This document shows positions 33,176 to 41,544 of a stretch of DNA of 48,259 bases, piece after piece; position 1 is the stretch's first letter; each line of letters begins with the position of its first letter. The stretch comes from Thermoanaerobaculia bacterium. GTDB lineage: Bacteria > Acidobacteriota > Thermoanaerobaculia > Gp7-AA8. Where the stretch lies: the NCBI GenBank assembly GCA_017883235.1, contig JADGNY010000004.1, positions 78,161 to 126,419 on the forward strand, in the 5' to 3' direction. The notes under the pieces are model-generated. The model searched no databases, was not told the origin of the DNA, and worked only from the letters and a program-made list of their open reading frames with translations. The translations under genes were made by a program, and so were the position numbers.

Positions 33176-34570
33176 ATGACCCTGCCCGACCCGCTAACCG
33201 ATCAACATCGCTACATCTCCAACGCCTCGCAGGACGTCCGCGAGATGCTCGACGTCATCGGCGTCGATTCGATCGACCGCCTCTTCGAGACGATTCCTGA
33301 CGACGTCAAGCTGACGGAGCTCCTCGACATCCCCGGCCCCTGGTCGGAGATCGAATCGCGGCGTTGGTTCCGCGCGCTGGCGGCGAAGAACAAGAGCGCG
33401 GCGGATCACGTCTCATTTCTCGGCGGTGGCGCCTACCTGCACTACCAGCCGGCCTGCATCGATCAACTGCTTTTGCGGGCGGAGTTTCTCACCTCCTACA
33501 CGCCCTACCAGCCCGAGGTCTCGCAGGGAACGCTGCAGTCGATCTTCGAATACCAGACGCACCAGTGTCTGCTGACTGGACTCGACGTCGCCAACGCCTC
33601 GCTGTACGACGGCTCCACGGCGCTCTGCGAAGCGGTGCTTCTTGCCGAGCGCGTCGTGCGCAAACGGAAAAAGGTCGTGATCGCGAAGTCGGTCCACCCG
33701 CAATACGCCGAGACCGTCCGCACGTACGTTCAGAACCTCGGATACGAGATCGTCGAAGTCGGCTGGACGAACGACGGACGGATCGATACAACAGCGTTGC
33801 TCGAAGCGTGTACGAGCGATGTCTTCGCCGTCGCCATCCAGTCGCCGAACTTCTTCGGCGTCATCGAAGACTACTACGCCGTAGCCGCGATCGCCGATGC
33901 CGCCGGCGCGGTGAAGATCGCCGTCATCGCCGAGGCGACGTCACTCGGAATCCTCACGCCGCCTGGTGCGCATGGTTTCGACATCGTCGTGGGCGAGGGA
34001 CAGGCATGGGGAGTGCCGACGCAGTACGGCGGACCGTTCGTCGGATTCATGGTCGTCAAGGACGCGCTGAAACGGCATATGCCGGGGCGCCTCGTCGGTG
34101 AGACCGTCGACGTCGATGGCCGCCGCGCCTACGTACTCACGCTCGCGACGCGCGAGCAGCACATTCGCAGGGGAAAGGCCACGTCGAACATCTGCACGAA
34201 CGAGGCTCTGATCGCGCTGGCCGCGAACATGTACCTCTCGCTGATGGGCAAAGAAGGTCTGCGCGAGGTCGGCCAGCAATGTGTGCAGAAGACGGCGTAT
34301 CTTCGCGCGCAACTGAACAGGATCAGTTCCGTGTCGCTGCCTTTCAGCGGACCGGTCTACAACGAGTTTGCGGTGCGTACGCCGTTTCCCGCCGCGGAGA
34401 TCCTGGCTGATCTGGAGCACGAGAAGATCCTCGGCGGGATTCCGCTGGGGCAGTTCTACGACGGGTTCGAGAACGACTTCCTGGTCGCGGTCACGGAGCT
34501 CCACACGCGTGAACATCTCGATCAATTCGTCGCCGTGCTGACGGCGGCGATTGCGAGGGAGCGGCGATGA
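33176..34570 (+). CDS. gcvPA: Glycine dehydrogenase (decarboxylating), subunit 1
   Basis: A 464-residue GcvPA, the N-terminal-half subunit of split P protein. It carries RYISNASQDVREMLD at the start, FLGGGAYLHYQPACIDQLLL, SYTPYQPEVSQGTLQSIFEY and the SLYDGSTALCEAVLLA segment, and later ATSNICTNEAL, all typical. It pairs with GcvPB to decarboxylate glycine using PLP. The 3' end overlaps gcvPB by four bases (ATGA). Upstream lies a 123-bp gap from gcvH filled by an inverted repeat. Confidence 0.95.
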   Translation: MTLPDPLTDQHRYISNASQDVREMLDVIGVDSIDRLFETIPDDVKLTELLDIPGPWSEIESRRWFRALAAKNKSAADHVSFLGGGAYLHYQPACIDQLLLRAEFLTSYTPYQPEVSQGTLQSIFEYQTHQCLLTGLDVANASLYDGSTALCEAVLLAERVVRKRKKVVIAKSVHPQYAETVRTYVQNLGYEIVEVGWTNDGRIDTTALLEACTSDVFAVAIQSPNFFGVIEDYYAVAAIADAAGAVKIAVIAEATSLGILTPPGAHGFDIVVGEGQAWGVPTQYGGPFVGFMVVKDALKRHMPGRLVGETVDVDGRRAYVLTLATREQHIRRGKATSNICTNEALIALAANMYLSLMGKEGLREVGQQCVQKTAYLRAQLNRISSVSLPFSGPVYNEFAVRTPFPAAEILADLEHEKILGGIPLGQFYDGFENDFLVAVTELHTREHLDQFVAVLTAAIARERR

Positions 34571-36033
34571 CGACGATACCCACTCCTTCGGAACGACTCC
34601 TGATCTTCGAGCACTCGAAGCGCGGACGGAAGGGCTACCGCCTTCCGGCGCTCGATGTCCCGGAGGCAAGCGATGCGCTGCCGGCCGCGCTGATGCGGAG
34701 TGAGATCGCGGACGAAGTCGAAGTCTCCGAGGTCGACGTCATCAGGCATTTCACGCGGCTGTCGAAGCTCAACGTCTCCATCGACGCGGGTCTCTATCCG
34801 CTCGGCTCGTGCACGATGAAGCACAACCCGCGGCTCAACGAAGAGATCGCGCGCACCCCGGGATTCGCGCTGTCGCATCCGCTGCAGCCCGATCATCAGG
34901 TGCAGGGCAACCTCTCGCTGCTCTGGCACATCGAGCAGACGCTGATGGAGATCCTCGGGATGCCGCGCGTCACGCTCCAGCCGGTGGCGGGAGCGCACGG
35001 CGAGCTCACCGGCATTCTCATGGTGCACAAAGCGCTGGCGAAGAGCGGGAATGCGCGCAAGTACATCCTGATCCCCGATTCCGCGCACGGCACGAACCCG
35101 GCCTCGGCGGCATTCGCCGGGTACGAGATCAAAGAGCTCAAGTCGAACAGCCGGGGGACGGTGGATATCGACACGCTTGCAGCCGCGGTGACCGAAGACG
35201 TCGCCGCGCTGATGATCACGGTGCCGAACACGCTCGGCGTTTTCGAGACCGACATCAAGCGATTCGCCGGCATCCTGCACGAGAAGGGTGCCTACCTCTA
35301 CTGCGATGGCGCCAACCTCAACTCGTTCGTCGGCATCGCCCGCCCCGGCGACATGGGGATCGACGTCATCCACTCGAATCTGCACAAGACGTTTTCGACG
35401 CCGCATGGCGGCGGCGGCCCGGGAGCGGGACCGGTCGGTGTTTCGCAGCGGCTCATTCCGTTTCTGCCGACGCCGACGGTCGAGCGCCGCGACGACGGGA
35501 CGTTCTACCTCGACCACGGTCATCCCGAATCGATCGGCCGCGTCCGCGCGTTCAACGGCAATTTCAACGTGCTGGTCCGCGCGCTGACCTATATGCGCTC
35601 GATGGGTCCGGACGGTCTGCGCCGGATCGCCCAGATCGCCGTGCTCAATGCGAACTACATTCGCGCCCGCCTTCGCGGCTCGTATCACCTGCCGTACGAC
35701 GCGCCGTCGCTTCACGAGGTCGTCTTCAGCGACAAGCTGCAGACCGCGAAAGATGTCCACACGCTCGACATCGCCAAGCGGCTGATGGATTACGGTTTCC
35801 ACCCGCCGACGATCTACTTTCCGTTGATCGTGGCCGGTGCGCTGATGATCGAGCCGACCGAGAGTGAGCCGAAGGAAGAGCTGGACGCCTTCTGCGACGC
35901 CATGATCGCCATCGCCCGCGAGTGCGAGGAGCGTCCGGAGCTGGTGCGCAGCGCGCCGCACACGACGCCGGTACGGAGGCTGGACGAGGCGCGGGCGGCG
36001 AGGCAGCCTGTACTGCGTTGGCGTCGCGGCTGA
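34567..36033 (+). CDS. gcvPB: Glycine dehydrogenase (decarboxylating), subunit 2
   Basis: A 488-residue GcvPB. The PLP-binding Lys lies in SNLHKTFSTPHGGGGPGAG. Other marks are YPLGSCTMKHNPRLNE, LQPVAGAHGELTGILMVHKA, PDSAHGTNPASAAFAGYEI and FHPPTIYFPLIVAGALMIEP. The N-terminus LLIFEHSKRGRKGYRLPALD is the usual one. It completes the split glycine decarboxylase with GcvPA. The stop codon lies in a small hairpin, and a long palindrome begins 15 bp later. Confidence 0.96.
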   Translation: MTTIPTPSERLLIFEHSKRGRKGYRLPALDVPEASDALPAALMRSEIADEVEVSEVDVIRHFTRLSKLNVSIDAGLYPLGSCTMKHNPRLNEEIARTPGFALSHPLQPDHQVQGNLSLLWHIEQTLMEILGMPRVTLQPVAGAHGELTGILMVHKALAKSGNARKYILIPDSAHGTNPASAAFAGYEIKELKSNSRGTVDIDTLAAAVTEDVAALMITVPNTLGVFETDIKRFAGILHEKGAYLYCDGANLNSFVGIARPGDMGIDVIHSNLHKTFSTPHGGGGPGAGPVGVSQRLIPFLPTPTVERRDDGTFYLDHGHPESIGRVRAFNGNFNVLVRALTYMRSMGPDGLRRIAQIAVLNANYIRARLRGSYHLPYDAPSLHEVVFSDKLQTAKDVHTLDIAKRLMDYGFHPPTIYFPLIVAGALMIEPTESEPKEELDAFCDAMIAIARECEERPELVRSAPHTTPVRRLDEARAARQPVLRWRRG

Positions 36034-36048
36034 CGCCGCTGCGCCAAC

Positions 36049-36235
36049 GCGTTGTCTGCGGCTTCGCCGCGTTGTCGGTTGTCTGCGCTGCGGCGCGTGG
36101 CCGCTCTTGATGATTGCTCGCGGAATCAACCACTACCAAACTCAGCCACCACCAAACTCAGCGTCCTTGATGACTGACCACGCGCGCCGCAGCGCGCAGA
36201 CAACCGACAACGCGGCGAAGCCGCAGACAACGCGC
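36049..36235. repeat. Long inverted repeat of the GCTTCGCCGCGTTGTCGGTTG family
   Basis: Arms 36049-36100 and 36178-36235 are nearly exact complements over more than 50 bases, including GCGTTGTCTGCGGCTTCGCC and GCGTTGTCGGTTGTCTGCGC. The 77-base centre has a direct repeat of ACCAAACTCAGC and a CTTGATGA word twice. The same family occurs as a shorter copy at 5841-5923. It fills the gap between gcvPB and the transporter gene. Confidence 0.9.
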
Positions 36236-36263
36236 GAAGCGCAGTAAAGTAAACTGACCCTCT

Positions 36264-38138
36264 GTGCGTCCCTACGACGACGATGAACCTGACGACTTAG
36301 ACAAGACGCTTTCCCTGCGCCGGCTGCCGGAGTCCGTGACGACGTTCTCCGACAAACGGACCACGCAGGACCGGCGCGGGCAGTCACAGTCGCGCATTCT
36401 TTTCACCACCGTCGTCGTCATCGCCATCCTCTACCTGGCGAAGCCGGTTTGCGTTCCGATCGCCTTGGCAATCCTCTTCGCCTTTCTGCTGACACCGATC
36501 GTCACGCTGCTCGAGCGGACTCTGCTTCGCCGCACCGGCGCGATCGTCCTTTCCCTCACGCTCATCGTGACCGGCATCGGGTTTGGCGGATGGTGGCTGT
36601 ACCAGCAGTTCAATGACGTCGCCAATCAGTTCGTCGAAGCCGCCACGGTCGGCAAGATCGAACAGAAGCTCCGGTTCCTGAACCTGAAGCTTCCCGGCGG
36701 AAAAACGTTCGCCCTGGTCGAGAGGACGATTCAGCGTGTCACCGACGCAACCGACAAGCAGGAGAAGGCCGACCTCAAAGTGCGGGTCATCCCGGACCGC
36801 AGGAGCTTCGCCGACCGCTACAAAACACTTGCGCCGACGATCGAGCTCGTCGCGGCCGCTTTTCTCGTCATCGTCCTGGTCTTTTTTCTGCTGCAGGACC
36901 GCGAACAGTTGCGGGACAAGATGCTGCGGCTGGCCGGCCGCGCCCATCTCACGGTCACCACGCAAGCCATCGGCGAGACCTCGGATCGCATCAGCCGCTA
37001 CCTGCTGACTATCGCGCTGCTCAACGTCTGTTTTGGCCTTCTCGTAGGATTCGGACTTTTTTTGCTGAAGGTACCAAACGCGCCGCTGTGGGGCGTGCTG
37101 GCCGGCCTGTTCCGATTCATCCCGTACGTCGGCGCGGTATTGAGCGCGGCGCTGCCGACGTTCCTCTCGATTGCGGTCTTTCCGAACTGGTACGTGCCAC
37201 TGGCGGTGATGGGCCTGTTCGTCCTGACCGATCAGCTCATCGGCGGATTCATCGAGCCGATCGTGGTCGGACATCGTGTCGGTGTCTCACCGATCGCGCT
37301 CCTCGTCTCCGCGATTTTCTGGGGATGGCTGTGGGGACCGGTGGGACTGCTGCTGGCGACTCCGATCTCGGTTTGCCTGACCGTCGGCGGCGAGTTCATC
37401 CCCGCGCTGCGCATCTTCTCGATCATGTTCGGCGCCGAGGATCCGCTCGAGGGGTACCTCAGCTTCTACAACCGTCTGCTCCTGCGCGACCGCACCGGAG
37501 CCATCGCCATCGCCGACCGGCACGCGGAGAGCGACACGATGGAGGAGATGTTTTCAGACCTCTTCATCCCGACGCTGACCTTCGCGCAGGAGGAGCTCGA
37601 CCGCAAACGGATCACGCCGGCGAACGATCACTTCATCAAGGATGTGATCCGCGAGCTGATCATCCGCTACGGCGACCGCAACGCCGGCGTTCCCGATCCC
37701 GAGCGCCACATCGTGGCCGTTTCCGTTGCCAGTGAGCGTCTCTCCCTCGGCACCCTGATGCTGACGCAACTGCTGCGCGAGGAAGGCTTCTCGATCGACT
37801 ACTTCACCGACCTCCCCGACCAGGAGCTTCTCTCCTTCATCGGCGAGGTAATGCCGGAGGCAGTCTTCGTCTCCTGTACGAACCAGGACCATCTGCAGGC
37901 AGGTCACGGATTGCTGCAACTTCTGGCCGCGACCTTCCATGAACTGACGATCGTCGCCGGCGGCTCGGCGTTCGCCCGCGACCGCACGAAAACGCTCTCC
38001 GCGGGCGCCACGTACGTTCCCACAACGCTCACCGAGGCAAAGGAAGACTTCCTGACCCGGCGCAAAGCGGCCCGGCGAAAGTCCTCCCGATCGATCACGT
38101 TCAGCGGAACGAGGTTCCGGGTTCCGCCGTCGGCGTAG
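36264..38138 (+). CDS. AI-2E/PerM-type membrane protein fused to a B12-binding-like domain
   Basis: A 624-residue fusion from GTG 36264. Residues about 45-375 are the AI-2E exporter (UPF0118/PerM) fold with about eight membrane segments: VVVIAILYLAKPVCVPIALA, then GVLAGLFRFIPYVGAVLSAA and the family motif LIGGFIEPIVVGHRVGVSP. Residues 385-600 are cytoplasmic: a helical cap (LFIPTLTFAQEELDRKRITP) followed by a Rossmann-like part (VAVSVASERLSLGTLMLTQL to ELTIVAGGSAF) resembling B12-binding domains of CarH-type regulators. The cobalamin-ligating His of the E/DxHxxG motif is replaced by Leu (ERLSLG). It stands alone; substrate unknown. Confidence 0.85.
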   Translation: MRPYDDDEPDDLDKTLSLRRLPESVTTFSDKRTTQDRRGQSQSRILFTTVVVIAILYLAKPVCVPIALAILFAFLLTPIVTLLERTLLRRTGAIVLSLTLIVTGIGFGGWWLYQQFNDVANQFVEAATVGKIEQKLRFLNLKLPGGKTFALVERTIQRVTDATDKQEKADLKVRVIPDRRSFADRYKTLAPTIELVAAAFLVIVLVFFLLQDREQLRDKMLRLAGRAHLTVTTQAIGETSDRISRYLLTIALLNVCFGLLVGFGLFLLKVPNAPLWGVLAGLFRFIPYVGAVLSAALPTFLSIAVFPNWYVPLAVMGLFVLTDQLIGGFIEPIVVGHRVGVSPIALLVSAIFWGWLWGPVGLLLATPISVCLTVGGEFIPALRIFSIMFGAEDPLEGYLSFYNRLLLRDRTGAIAIADRHAESDTMEEMFSDLFIPTLTFAQEELDRKRITPANDHFIKDVIRELIIRYGDRNAGVPDPERHIVAVSVASERLSLGTLMLTQLLREEGFSIDYFTDLPDQELLSFIGEVMPEAVFVSCTNQDHLQAGHGLLQLLAATFHELTIVAGGSAFARDRTKTLSAGATYVPTTLTEAKEDFLTRRKAARRKSSRSITFSGTRFRVPPSA

Positions 38139-38303
38139 CGTGCAGTCGCCGGGTTGCTTCCAAGAGTGCCCGCTTAACATCGAGTCCCTTCTTGCAAGTT
38201 CTTGCAAGAGGTGCCCGGACTCGAGTCCAGAGGTCAAGCGGCGCCATGGTCCGTTTGACAGATACGACGAGGAGTGGGTACGCTCCCGAGTAACGAGGTA
38301 TTT

Positions 38304-38837
38304 ATGGCAAGAAAGCTCGAGTTCGTGACGAACATCGCCATCCTGATCGTGGCGGCGCTCGCCAGTGTCGTGCTGGTCAAGAACTATCTCTCACAGAGAA
38401 CGACGAGAGACATGCCGCAGCGAATCGCCATTGGCACGAAGTTGTCGGTGCCGGGGATCGACTGGGGAGTTAACGGCAACACGCTCGTTCTCGCGCTCAG
38501 CACGAACTGCCATTATTGCACCGAGAGTTCGCCCTTCTACCGGCGTCTCTCGGCGGAGTTGCCGCGCCAGCGCGTTCATCTGACCGCCCTTCTGCCGGAG
38601 AACGTGGAAGAAGGCGCGAAGTATGTACGAAGTCTCGGCCTTCAGGTAAGCGACGTGAGGCAGGGTTCGTTTCAGGGATTGAAGATTCGAGGCACTCCAA
38701 CGTTGATGCTTGTCGACGAACGCGGTTTGGTTCGGTTCGTATGGGAAGGCAAGTTGTCCGCGGAGACTGAGCAGCAAGTGATCGACACCGTTCTTGCGAC
38801 GCCCCCTTCGGGTTTTCCAACACCTACAGGACCGTGA
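38304..38837 (+). CDS. Membrane-anchored thioredoxin-like protein
   Basis: A 177-residue protein with one N-terminal membrane segment (FVTNIAILIVAALASVVLV), then a thioredoxin-like fold facing the periplasm. The redox motif is STNCHYCTESSPFY (Cys69, Cys72) and the cis-proline strand is IRGTPTLMLVDERG. It resembles TlpA/ResA-type or vitamin K epoxide reductase-linked thiol proteins. ATG 38304 follows ACGAGG; an in-frame GTG at 38274 would add ten residues before the membrane segment. It is convergent with a six-cysteine secreted peptide at 39073-39303, a possible substrate, although that is speculation. Confidence 0.78.
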   Translation: MARKLEFVTNIAILIVAALASVVLVKNYLSQRTTRDMPQRIAIGTKLSVPGIDWGVNGNTLVLALSTNCHYCTESSPFYRRLSAELPRQRVHLTALLPENVEEGAKYVRSLGLQVSDVRQGSFQGLKIRGTPTLMLVDERGLVRFVWEGKLSAETEQQVIDTVLATPPSGFPTPTGP

Positions 38838-39072
38838 CCGCAGGTGGACGACCTAATCGTCGGTTGATTAAGGACTCGGCAGCCGTCCCACCTTCCACGC
38901 GCGAGGGACGAGGCTGGCAAGGGCATCTTCAAAAAAAGCGGCCACGTCGCTGTCCAGTCTCAGAGACCGTGTCGAGGACGGTGTTTAACCGTCCCCGGCT
39001 ACCAGTGGACGCGTATTCGCAACTTCCCGGAGCGACCAGACTTAGCGCCCCGGATCAGATTGGATGAGATAG

Positions 39073-39303
39073 TCACCACATAATGCAAAACCAGCTGCCA
39101 TTGCTGTTCGCGCAGCAGGTGACTGGTTGGGTGCAGCCGTTATCGACGTCCCAGGACCAGCAGCCGTCCTCACACTGCCACCCATCCGCCACCAGTGCAA
39201 CATCGGCAGCAGCCGGCGACGGGGCCAAGGCAGCCATGGTGAGGGCAAGGGTTATCACAAGGGTTAGAACGCGGTAACGTGAAAGGATCGACTTTGTCTT
39301 CAT
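39073..39303 (-). CDS. Small secreted six-cysteine peptide
   Basis: A 76-residue peptide with a long signal sequence (MKTKSILSRYRVLTLVITLA, then LTMAALAPSPAAA) and GGGAG six bases before ATG 39303. The predicted mature peptide is about 43 residues, DVALVADGWQCEDGCWSW and on, with six cysteines (one CC pair) and four tryptophans, ending WFCIMW. I recognise no family. Cysteine spacing suggests disulfide bridges. It may be a secreted effector, toxin-like peptide or modified natural product precursor; none of these is shown. No maturation enzyme is adjacent apart from the membrane thioredoxin-like gene. Confidence 0.6.
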   Translation of the reverse strand: MKTKSILSRYRVLTLVITLALTMAALAPSPAAADVALVADGWQCEDGCWSWDVDNGCTQPVTCCANSNGSWFCIMW

Positions 39304-39453
39304 GAGTTCTCCCTTACGGGTGGAAGTGTAGCCATTTGGTTCTGGCCTGTCAAATTTTCAGGTGTGTTACCGCAGCTACGGAATCACTCCAACAAAATCG
39401 ATGGCGCGAGCCGGCGACTTCCGTCAGCAAAACGCTCTTCTGTCCCTCTCGGC

Positions 39454-40062
39454 TTAGTGCGTTGCCCCTCGGTGACGTCTCAATCCGCAACCGGGGTCGG
39501 GCCACCGATAATGGAAGGCGTTCGACAATTGCGCGGAATCGCCGTTCGGATTCGTCACGGTGATCGTCTCGCTGGCGAGGCCGGATGACGGAGGCACCCT
39601 GGCGGAGATCGTGTGCGCATCGATGACCGTTACATCGGAGGAGTCGGCTGCGCCGAAGGCGACGACCGCACCCGCCGCAAAGCCATTTCCGGCGATCGTC
39701 ACGATAGGGCCGCCCTCGGTCGATGAGCCGGATGTTGATGATTCCCTTCTCACCCTTGGCGATCCTTTGATCCGGAGGAGCGATCGCATCGTCGTCGTCA
39801 ATGATCGTGCAATAACCGTCGCTTTCCCGGGCTGAACCGGAGGGTAGGGAACCAACTCGACCTGGAATGTCTCGTTGTCCTCTGGCAGGTCGTCGGCAAT
39901 GATCGGAACCGAGATCGTGCTGGATTGCTGTCCGGGATAAAAGAGAGCGGATCCACCGGACCACTGGTAGTCGAGGCCGTTTTTCGCGGTCTGGTCGTGG
40001 ATCTGGACTGGAACAGAAATGTAGTCATTAACAGGCGTAGAGAGGGTGATCGCGAAAACCGC
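39454..40062 (-). pseudogene. Remnant of a Calx-beta / IPT-TIG surface protein
   Basis: Three minus-strand frames together read a decayed extracellular protein. The first (about 40060-39815) gives a Calx-beta domain: FAITLSTPVNDYISVPVQI, then NGLDYQWSGGSALFYPGQQS and IIADDLPEDNETFQVELVP. The next frame continues TIIDDDDAIAPPDQRIAKGE, the normal end of a Calx-beta domain. The third gives an IPT/TIG domain, GGPIVTIAGNGFAAGAVVAF to ETITVTNPNGDSAQLSNAFH. No start codon or signal peptide joins them, and two frame changes separate them. It fills the 770-bp gap between the six-cysteine peptide and the HIT gene and is probably a fragment of a larger lost gene. Confidence 0.7.
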
Positions 40063-40079
40063 GGAATTCTTCGCAGCGC

Positions 40080-40433
40080 TTACCCGGGCGGCCAGCCGAA
40101 GTTGCGTCCGCCGAGAAGGTGGACGTGAATGTGAAACACCGTCTGACCCGCGGCTTCGCCGTGATTGACCACCAGCCGGTAGCCCTCGGAGTTGAGCTGA
40201 AGATTGCGCGCGATCTGAGAGGCGCGCACGATCGTCATGCCGACGACGTTCGCCTCCTCCTCGTCGAGATCATCCAGCGTCGAAATGTGCGTGCGCGGGA
40301 CGACCAGCACATGCGTCGGTGCCTGCGGGTTGATGTCGTTGAAGGCAACGACGATGTCGTCCTCGAATACGATCTTCGCGGTGATCTCGCCGCAGGCGAT
40401 GCGGCAAAAGAGGCAACGTTCATTTGTGGCCAT
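40080..40433 (-). CDS. HIT family hydrolase
   Basis: A 117-residue histidine triad protein of the HinT branch. The N-terminal CLFCRIACGEI motif is usual, FNDINPQAPTHVLVVPRTHI follows, and the triad is TVFHIHVHLLGGRNFGWPPG (His-x-His-x-His). HinT-like enzymes hydrolyse AMP-lysine and other nucleoside phosphoramidates. The start at ATG 40433 is chosen because the longer frame adds unrelated residues overlapping prmC. The 3' part of prmC overlaps its 5' end by 14 bases, so the two are co-transcribed. Confidence 0.94.
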   Translation of the reverse strand: MATNERCLFCRIACGEITAKIVFEDDIVVAFNDINPQAPTHVLVVPRTHISTLDDLDEEEANVVGMTIVRASQIARNLQLNSEGYRLVVNHGEAAGQTVFHIHVHLLGGRNFGWPPG

Positions 40434-41232
40434 GGCGCGATAGTACGACAACGCGCTCGATGCCGGCGAGGTCGTTGATGACTTCGATGATTTCGTAGCC
40501 GTTCGCGACATGGCGAACGTCATCAAGCTGACCGAACCCGATCTCCAGCATGACCACCGGTGCGCGCTTCGCTAGGAGAATCCGTTCGATCACTTCCGTT
40601 CCACGCGGCCCGGGTGTCAAGGCGTCGCGGGGCTCATGGTCGCGCACCTCGGCGGCCAGATTGATGTAGTCGTCCAGCGGGATGTAGGGTGGATTCGAGA
40701 CGATGAGATCGAACTCTCCGCGGATCGCGTCGAACAAGTCCGACGCAAAAAAACGAGCTCGTGACTCGTGCTCGCGCGCGTTGCGGGATGCGACGGCAAG
40801 CGCGGCGAAAGAGATGTCGATCGAGCTGACGTCGAGATCCGGCCGCTCGCGTTCCAGCGAGATGGCGATGCAGCCGCTACCGGATCCGATGTCGAGCACG
40901 CGTGCACCGCGCGGCGCGCGGGCGATGGCCGCCTCGACGAGCAATTCCGTTTCCGGACGTGGAATCAGCACGCGATCGTCGACGAAGAATCGACGGCCGA
41001 GGAACTCCGCATGTCCGCGGATGTACTGCAACGGCTCGCCGCGCATCCGGCGGGCCACAAGTCCTTCGAGCGCTGCCGGATCGATCTGTTCTTCGCCATG
41101 CGCGAAGAGCCATGCAGGCGACCGGGCGGAGACATCGGCCAGCAGCACGTCGACGTCGCGGGGATTCACGCCGCCGGCTTGCGCCGCTCCGCGGAGCCGC
41201 GCCCGAAGCGACGCAATGGTTTCACTCGGCAC
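40420..41232 (-). CDS. prmC: Release factor glutamine methyltransferase PrmC
   Basis: A 270-residue PrmC (HemK), which methylates the Gln of the GGQ motif in release factors. The catalytic NPPYIPLDD motif and the SAM loop VLDIGSGSGCIAISLE are present, as is the EPLQYIRGHAEFLGRRFFVD segment with VLIPRPETELLVE. The N-terminal helical domain spans residues 1-70. prfA, its common neighbour, is not upstream. It overlaps the HIT gene. Confidence 0.94.
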   Translation of the reverse strand: MPSETIASLRARLRGAAQAGGVNPRDVDVLLADVSARSPAWLFAHGEEQIDPAALEGLVARRMRGEPLQYIRGHAEFLGRRFFVDDRVLIPRPETELLVEAAIARAPRGARVLDIGSGSGCIAISLERERPDLDVSSIDISFAALAVASRNAREHESRARFFASDLFDAIRGEFDLIVSNPPYIPLDDYINLAAEVRDHEPRDALTPGPRGTEVIERILLAKRAPVVMLEIGFGQLDDVRHVANGYEIIEVINDLAGIERVVVLSRHGHK

Positions 41233-41292
41233 GCGCTACCCCGCATTTCTCACAGTCTGCTTGAACCACTTGCGACTCCCTTCGTCGAGAGT

Positions 41293-41495
41293 CCTTCTCC
41301 TCCCGCGGCTTCTTGCGGGGGGAGAAGGTGCCGAAGGCGGATGAGGGGGCGGTTCTCGCACTGAAGTTGAGTGTCTTCATGAGTTTCCCACGCCCGTTCA
41401 TGAAAATAGTTCACTGCTCGGCAAGAACCAACGCCCCCTCATCCGCCTGTCACCTTCTCCCCCAGCTGAAAAGCGCTGGGGGAGAAGGCTCTCGG
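41293..41495. repeat. Inverted repeat of the GGAGAAGGTG-GCGGATGAGG family
   Basis: Left arm 41293-41360 and right arm 41418-41495 pair over long stretches, including GGAGAAGGTG, GGCGGATGAGGGGGCG and GTTCTCGC. Each arm also forms its own hairpin (CTTCTCCTCCCGCGG..., and CTTCTCCCCCAGC..GCTGGGGGAGAAG). CCCTCATCCGCC-containing repeats are common in many bacterial genomes. It fills the 312-bp gap between prmC and the glycosyltransferase gene; no gene is seen. Confidence 0.82.
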
Positions 41496-41544
41496 CGAGT
41501 AACAGGGTGCCGACGATTCCAGTGAGAATGTGAGAAATGCGCGC

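Noticed and set aside
34522-36129. A 535-residue open frame on the minus strand
   Set aside because: Antisense to gcvPB, with Arg-rich, low-complexity composition and no motifs.
38976-38994. Hairpin GGACGGT-GTTTA-ACCGTCC as a terminator
   Set aside because: No T-run follows on either strand.
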